Assembly (NCBI GenBank): GCA_012034405.1
Contig: JAAVLZ010000001.1
Location: 186,001-250,000, forward strand
Source of the DNA: Oscillospiraceae bacterium HV4-5-C5C
Lineage (GTDB): Bacteria; Bacillota; Clostridia; Saccharofermentanales; Fastidiosipilaceae
DNA: 64,000 nucleotides
Reading direction: 5' to 3'
The notes under the pieces were generated by a model. The model did not search any database. It saw only the letters and a list, made by a program, of their open reading frames with translations, and was not told where the DNA came from. A program made the translations under genes and the position numbers. Positions 60,884 through 64,000 of the stretch are shown here, in pieces. Position 1 is the first letter of the stretch. Each line of letters begins with the position of its first letter.

Positions 60884-61004
60884 CTATGGCTGCAGCAAAC
60901 AAGCATCGGTGCTCCCGCAGCGTCAAGCGCTAAACCGGATTGCGGTGGCGCAAAGCGGCAATCCGGACAGCTGCAGCATAAACGCTAACCCTCACTAATA
61001 CAGT

Positions 61005-61144
61005 GCCAGCCGGCAATCCGCCCAGCTGCAGCGCCAGCCGGCAATCCGCCCAGCTGCAGCGCCATCCGGCAACCCGCACTGCTACAGCGCCAGCCGGCAA
61101 TCCGCCCAGCTGCAGCGCCAGCCGGCAACCCGCACTGCTGCAGT
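61005..61144. repeat. Tandem repeat, 28 bp, five copies
   Basis: Five exact-length units at 61005, 61033, 61061, 61089 and 61117, built on GCCAGCCGGCAATCCGCCCA and GCTGCAGC; units three and five share a variant (AACCCGCACTGCT). A sixth, separate copy lies at about 60951-60978. The array ends 6 bases before the GH88 stop codon. Without spacers it is not a CRISPR. Confidence 0.9.
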
Positions 61145-61150
61145 GCCAGG

Positions 61151-62317
61151 TTACCAGAGCAGGAAATCATTACCGTTGAGTTTAAAAATTGCTTCGGCAA
61201 AATAGCTGTCCCCATAAATAATGTTGTACTCATGCCTTTCTTCATGGTATCTGGCCGAACACTTCTGGACGATCGCTTCATTACTCAGATCAAACACACA
61301 GCGTTTTTCGCTCAGAGCCTTCAGCAGGCACAGCGCACCATTCAGATAGAGCTGCCGTTCGCCTTCATCTACCCGCCTGGCCAGTTCCAGTAAGCCGCAG
61401 GCCGCAATCGCCGCGGCGGTGGAGTCCTCCCAAGCCGGCTCCGGCGGTTGGCGAAAGTCCACCGGTATCAGGCCGGACTCCGGGATGTTGGCCATGAAAT
61501 AGTGCGCAATTTGTTTTGCTGTATCCAGATAGGCGATCTTGCCGGTGTGAATATAGCTCAGCGTAAAGCCGTACAGTCCCCAGGCCTGGCCGCGGGTCCA
61601 GGAGGAGCCGTCTGCGTAGCCCTGCCCGCCGTAGGTGCGGACTTTTTCACCGGTATCAGGATCAAACGCTACAATATGTTCGCAGGAACCGTCGGCACGC
61701 ACAAAGGTAGTCATCACCCGATCAGCGTGGCGCATCGCGATCTGGCGGAAGCGGGAGTCCTTTGTCTCTTCTGTTGCCCAATAAAGAATGGGCAGGTTCA
61801 TCATGCAGTCGATGATACCCCAGCCGCGGTTATCCGGCTGGCCTGGTTCCGGCTGGCCGTCCCAGGCGCGGATGATCTGGCAGGCCGGGATATAGCGGCC
61901 GGCCAGGATGGTCGCCGCGTGCAGACCGCGCTGGCGGGAGTCCGGATTGCCAGTCAGTCGGAAATCGGCGACGGCAGTCGGCAGCCAGCGGAAGCCGGCA
62001 TCGTGGCTCATGCCGATAAAATCACGGAAGCAGCGGTCCTGCTTGCGTTCGACGCCGCGGGCCAGCTCGGCGTAGGATTCATCCTGGGTTTCGGTATACA
62101 TCAGCCACATCAGGGCGCTCCAGAAGCCGCTGCACCAGCTGTCGATGTTGGCGCTCAGGTCGTCAAAAACGCCATTGACAGTGGAATAGGGAACTTTCCC
62201 GGCGGCGTGGCGGCTGGTTTCCGCGACTTTGCAGCGGATTTTTTCTGCGGTTTCCGCGGCCCACTCCCGCTGGGCTGGCCGCAGGTTCTGTTGGTTCAGG
62301 TCTTTGAAGCTTAGCAT
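61151..62317 (-). CDS. Glycoside hydrolase family 88 (unsaturated glucuronyl hydrolase)
   Basis: 388 residues, (alpha/alpha)6 barrel. Family blocks: NIDSWCSGFWSALMWLMYTE, FIGMSHDAGFRWLPTAVADF, IIDCMMNLPILYWATEETKD with the catalytic Asp, and SWTRGQAWGLYGFTLSYIHT. It hydrolyses unsaturated uronic acid residues left by polysaccharide lyases on glycosaminoglycan, ulvan or similar fragments. The ATG at 62317 has AGGAAAGG upstream; a longer frame start is not supported. No lyase gene is nearby. Confidence 0.93.
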   Translation of the reverse strand: MLSFKDLNQQNLRPAQREWAAETAEKIRCKVAETSRHAAGKVPYSTVNGVFDDLSANIDSWCSGFWSALMWLMYTETQDESYAELARGVERKQDRCFRDFIGMSHDAGFRWLPTAVADFRLTGNPDSRQRGLHAATILAGRYIPACQIIRAWDGQPEPGQPDNRGWGIIDCMMNLPILYWATEETKDSRFRQIAMRHADRVMTTFVRADGSCEHIVAFDPDTGEKVRTYGGQGYADGSSWTRGQAWGLYGFTLSYIHTGKIAYLDTAKQIAHYFMANIPESGLIPVDFRQPPEPAWEDSTAAAIAACGLLELARRVDEGERQLYLNGALCLLKALSEKRCVFDLSNEAIVQKCSARYHEERHEYNIIYGDSYFAEAIFKLNGNDFLLW

Positions 62318-62398
62318 ATCTTTTCCTTTCCTACTGCCGGTCATGTGGCTGGCTGTGTTGCCTGCCGGCAGGACTCTCAGCCTGTGCGCCGGCGTCCG

Positions 62399-62428
62399 CT
62401 TCTTTTCAGGTGTCTTCTTTTCAGGTGT
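62399..62428. repeat. Direct repeat, 15 bp, two adjacent copies
   Basis: CTTCTTTTCAGGTGT twice in a row in the GH88 upstream region. The rest of 62318-62600 shows nothing else recognisable. Confidence 0.8.
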
Positions 62429-62600
62429 CCTCCGCCCCTGCGCCGGCCTCAGCCTGTGCGGCAGCGTCAAGCTTCTGCTCCGGTGTCCGGCAGCGCGGCC
62501 TGGCAGCTCGTTTTAACTGCCCTTATCATACGGGCAAAAAAGGCTGTTTTTATGCAAATATCCCTGATTTTTATGTAGATATCATGATCTGTCACTGCAT

Positions 62601-62744
62601 TCAGCCCTGCCCATCGCCGCGGTCATAACCGTATCCTAGGTACAGGCAGATGTCGGGAAACCAAGGGGGAACGCCTTGCGCTGCTTCCCCCGGCCAAATA
62701 CATATGGGCTTGCCGATAATATCGCCGGCGTTTGCTCCGGTCAT
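62601..62744 (-). pseudogene. Possible N-terminal remnant of an ADP-ribosylglycohydrolase
   Basis: 47 codons starting MTGANAGDIIGKPICIWPG. The ATG overlaps the VWA gene stop (ATGA), the coupling expected for a real gene. G-A-x-A-G-D-I-I-G at the very N-terminus is the opening of ADP-ribosylglycohydrolases, which usually continue for 250 or more residues; here the frame ends after 47 and the rest does not fit. It is best explained as a truncated gene; a chance match cannot be excluded. Confidence 0.4.
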
Positions 62745-63394
62745 CGATTGGCACCGCGCTGGCGGTAATCCGCTTCGATCTTTTGTTTCCATTCAGCCGG
62801 CAGCGGCGCCCCGCCCGCTCGGACCCGGGTGATCGTCTCACTGATAACTTCATAATTCAGAGCGGTTCCAGCCGCGTCACTGAGATAGCTGACTGCCCTG
62901 GATTCATCAATACCGAATCGTTCCGCTTCCGCCGCCGCGTCAATGTTGGCGCCAAGGAAGAGGAACTCCCAGCCATATCGCGCTTTTTGGCGGTCAATCA
63001 TATGGCGGACCTGGCTATAGCTGTAGCGATGGCTGGCGTTCTCCATCCCATCAGTTGTGATGATAAAGAGGGTTTTTTCAGGTACAGCTGTCTGACGGGC
63101 GTACTTGTGGACCTTGCCGATATGATGGATCGCCCCGCCCACAGCATCCAGAAGCGCAGTACTGCCGCGGACAAAGTAGGTCTGGTGGGTCAGCTCCGGC
63201 ACCGCTGCGATGGCGACCCGGTCATGGATAACCTCCGATTTATGGTCAAACAGCACAGTGGAGACGACAGCCGTCCCTGTTGCCTGGCGTTGCTGTTGCA
63301 GCATAGCGTTGAAGCCTCCGATCGTGTCCGTTTCCAGGCCTGCCATGGAACCGCTGCGATCTAAGATAAATACCAGTTCAAGCATTTTAATCAC
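62741..63394 (-). CDS. VWA (von Willebrand factor A) domain protein
   Basis: 217 residues, a single VWA domain. The MIDAS metal site DxSxS is FILDRSGSMAGLETDTIGGF at residue 8-30; TTDGMENASHRY supplies the later Thr/Asp. It lacks signal peptide and membrane segment. It is followed by a possible ADP-ribosylglycohydrolase fragment and preceded by a protein whose family often carries a macrodomain, which suggests an ADP-ribose-related stress module. Confidence 0.92.
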   Translation of the reverse strand: MIKMLELVFILDRSGSMAGLETDTIGGFNAMLQQQRQATGTAVVSTVLFDHKSEVIHDRVAIAAVPELTHQTYFVRGSTALLDAVGGAIHHIGKVHKYARQTAVPEKTLFIITTDGMENASHRYSYSQVRHMIDRQKARYGWEFLFLGANIDAAAEAERFGIDESRAVSYLSDAAGTALNYEVISETITRVRAGGAPLPAEWKQKIEADYRQRGANR

Positions 63395-63465
63395 CCCTGT
63401 TGCTTTATTATGCGATCATTATGCAAAAAACAGGAGCCTGCCGGGTCGCCTGTCAGGCGACATTT

Positions 63466-64000
63466 TTACGCGCCGATCAGCGGCTGGTCAAAGGCGAATA
63501 ACACTTCATTTAATTCAAAAACATTGTAATTCCGGTTCACCAGGAAATATTCTACAATCACATCAAAGATGCTGCTGTGGGAAAGTGCGTAACCGGCCCG
63601 ACCGATAAAATCTCTGGTCTCGGCGACATCTAATTCAAGGGCAAAGGCAAAGGCCAGCGCCGTCGTTTTGGTGGGCTGGTAATTCATATTGTGCCGGATT
63701 TTGGAGAAGAGTTTTCTATCCACATTAGCTTTTTTATAGATTTCAGGGTCTTTTTTGCCGGTGCGGTCAATAAGCTGCAGGAGCGTTTCAGCAAAGCCCG
63801 CATCCAGGTTCTTTAACAGCTGTCCCCAGTCGTCAGCCGGCCCGGGTAGAGCTGTGCTGGCAAGCACTTCAAGCGCTTCGCCTGGGTTCCTGGTTGGCCA
63901 GTCTGTATCATGGCCGTTTGGCCAGTCCGTATCATGGCCGGGCTGGTTCTGATTAAGCGCTTGCCTTCTCCGCCTGGCTTCAGATTGAGGTCCCTCTGCC
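63466..64000 (-). CDS. C-terminal part of a larger protein, likely macrodomain-linked, cut by the right edge
   Basis: The frame is open from base 64000 to the TGA/TAA-free stop region at 63466 (178 codons visible). The C-terminal 110 residues (AETLLQLIDRTGKKDPEIYK, KANVDRKLFSKIRHN, FAFALELDVAETRDFIGRAG, ALSHSSIFDVIVEYF and FDQPLIGA) form a conserved helical domain. I know this domain as the tail of clostridial macrodomain proteins. The preceding visible part is low-complexity with GHDTDWPN/GHDTDWPT twice. An internal GTG at 63867 would give only 133 residues; the continuous upstream frame makes a longer protein more likely. Confidence 0.75.
   Translation of the reverse strand, partial: AEGPQSEARRRRQALNQNQPGHDTDWPNGHDTDWPTRNPGEALEVLASTALPGPADDWGQLLKNLDAGFAETLLQLIDRTGKKDPEIYKKANVDRKLFSKIRHNMNYQPTKTTALAFAFALELDVAETRDFIGRAGYALSHSSIFDVIVEYFLVNRNYNVFELNEVLFAFDQPLIGA
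63894..63941. repeat. In-frame 24-bp duplication (GHDTDWP)
   Basis: TTGGCCAGTCTGTATCATGG and its following bases recur 24 bases later, encoding two 8-residue units GHDTDWPN and GHDTDWPT on the minus strand within the linker of the right-edge protein. The length keeps the frame open. Confidence 0.8.

Noticed and set aside
61005-61144. 28-bp repeats as a CRISPR array
   Set aside because: Units are directly adjacent with no unique spacers, and no cas genes are present in the window. The same applies to the arrays at 54909 and 59753.

Overview
The window is about 57% GC by eye and looks like chromosomal DNA of a Gram-positive anaerobe in the Clostridia (Bacillota), probably Lachnospiraceae or Oscillospiraceae. 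The signs are strong AGGAGG-type ribosome binding sites, lipoproteins with LAGC-type lipoboxes and Ser/Thr/Ala/Glu-rich linkers, a YesM/YesN two-component pair beside LplB/LplC-type sugar permeases, a MOSC-MogA fusion, an EFR1-type ferredoxin, and many glutamine-rich proteins. I cannot name the genus. I saw no rRNA or tRNA gene, CRISPR array, phage module or intact insertion sequence.

Layout. 1-3.6 kb: a heterodimeric ABC exporter behind a promoter, a 40-residue leader peptide and an intrinsic terminator, the arrangement of an antibiotic-sensing attenuator. 3.6-7.5 kb: a MoxR / DUF58 / membrane-protein operon. 7.8-14.2 kb: a molybdenum operon (molybdopterin-binding protein, moaC, moaA, MOSC-MogA fusion, modA, modB, modC). 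14.6-23.3 kb: GH3 and GH31 glycosidases, pyroglutamyl peptidase, a TSUP exporter and a 2-hydroxyacid dehydrogenase, mixed with regulator remnants. 23.3-27.6 kb: a degraded ybaK-like gene and a CobW GTPase / permease / DUF1980 operon with a clear promoter and operator. 27.6-33.6 kb: two acetyltransferases, a PLD-helicase resembling type IV restriction enzymes, a MazG-like pyrophosphohydrolase and a DapA-family aldolase. 34-41.6 kb: an oligosaccharide ABC importer with its own two-component system. 41.7-49.9 kb: ferredoxin, macrodomain protein, a GntR-controlled ABC transporter, an XRE membrane regulator, an Eis-like acetyltransferase, a methyltransferase and a DUF434 protein. 50-53.4 kb: a second sugar ABC importer. 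53.7-64 kb: HD hydrolase, orphan HipB-like regulator, a MerR-controlled aldehyde/ketone reductase pair, an exonuclease-BRCT protein, a polysaccharide deacetylase, GH88, and a VWA / ADP-ribose-related module that runs off the right edge.

Two themes stand out. First, gene decay: three otherwise intact genes each carry a single in-frame stop (TAG at 13928, TAG at 24637, TAA at 27314), a fourth (ybaK-like) has several lesions, and there are fragments of two AraC-type regulators, of a possible ADP-ribosylglycohydrolase and of an unknown protein. TAG is an ordinary terminator of other genes here, so recoding is unlikely. Second, the last 10 kb is rich in repeats. A 51-bp intergenic element occurs four times without a length change (54828, 57775, 58012, 59685), and the copies lie beside tandem arrays of unrelated unit length (15, 25 and 13/39 bp). 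That element and its arrays are the least explained structure in the window.

Together the genes describe a saccharide-fermenting gut or sediment anaerobe: two sugar importers, GH3/GH31/GH88 hydrolases and a deacetylase for glycan use, a molybdenum cofactor supply for molybdoenzymes encoded elsewhere, and drug and aldehyde stress functions.
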